From the NCBI GenBank assembly GCA_900539725.1, contig UQDI01000018.1:1-30841 (forward strand): a DNA stretch of 30,841 nucleotides, in the 5' to 3' direction. The stretch comes from an uncultured Eubacteriales bacterium (GTDB lineage: Bacteria; Bacillota; Clostridia; Tissierellales; Peptoniphilaceae). The notes under the pieces are model-generated. The model saw nothing but the letters and a program-made list of their open reading frames with translations. It did no database searches and had not been told where the DNA came from. Position numbers and translations under genes: made by a program. Shown piece after piece: positions 30,787 to 30,841 of the stretch (the stretch's first letter is position 1; each line of letters begins with the position of its first letter).

Positions 30787-30841
30787 GGCTCTATGTCAAA
30801 TATTGGGGAGACTTATTGATTTAAGTCTCTCTTTTTACGTT
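30787..30841 (+). repeat. 55-bp direct repeat, copy 2, ending at the window edge
   Basis: Perfect copy of 30705-30759, 27 bp after it (period 82). The bases just left of the two copies differ (G at 30704, T at 30786), so the left boundary of the repeat is sharp. The right boundary cannot be seen because the window ends. It may be the start of an insertion sequence, part of a tandem array, or an assembly-edge effect. Confidence 0.8.

Noticed and set aside
1..30841. CRISPR array, tRNA, rRNA or prophage genes
   Set aside because: No regularly spaced repeats with unique spacers, no cloverleaf-like sequence with a TTCGANNC T-arm, and no phage or recombinase protein could be found by eye.

Overview
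The window is AT-rich, tightly packed bacterial chromosome. The CIRCE-controlled hrcA-grpE-dnaK cluster, the SCIFF peptide with its radical SAM maturase beside secDF, AGGAGG-type ribosome binding sites and frequent TTG starts all point to a low-GC anaerobic Firmicute. The class Tissierellia (a Peptoniphilaceae-like organism) is my best guess; this is an inference from gene content and codon use, not a database match.

Layout. 1-3706: heat-shock operon hrcA-grpE-dnaK behind a sigma-A promoter and a perfect CIRCE operator, closed by a strong terminator. 3753-8196: dnaJ with its own extended -10 promoter, followed by prmA, rsmE, mtaB and a HIT-family hydrolase, with overlaps or gaps of only a few bases. 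8232-8990: rpsU and a YqeY/GatB-domain gene, with a terminator overlapping the stop codon. 9040-12773: scfA (six-cysteine SCIFF peptide), scfB (radical SAM/SPASM maturase), secD and secF. 12887-13738: a FolD homologue that has lost several catalytic residues. 13813-17458 (minus strand): a membrane-anchored protein of unknown function and a large class A penicillin-binding protein. 17588-23032: an unknown, possibly GNAT-like gene, then hflX-yigZ-nadE-yebC-lit-deoC. 23166-30658: a five-gene oligopeptide ABC importer, oppA-oppB-oppC-oppD-oppF, plus a small membrane protein. 30705-30841: two perfect 55-bp copies of a hairpin-containing repeat whose outer end resembles the terminus of an ISL3-type insertion sequence. 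The second copy ends exactly at the window end.

The most unusual content is in the opp operon. OppC is twice the normal length because about 280 residues with seven RCC1/BLIP-II-like repeats, as expected for a complete seven-bladed beta-propeller, are inserted in the extracellular loop after the first membrane helix. OppF in the same operon carries a separate insertion of about 150 residues, predicted helical and coiled-coil, between Walker A and the Q-loop. Together with the C-terminal small membrane protein, this looks like a modified peptide importer with an added extracellular module and an added cytosolic module. The FolD-like protein, which lacks the catalytic lysine and glutamine, is the second point worth testing. 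The rest is mostly conserved housekeeping content. No tRNA, rRNA, CRISPR array or prophage gene is visible, and no gene-free stretch exceeds 300 bases (the longest is 30659-30841).
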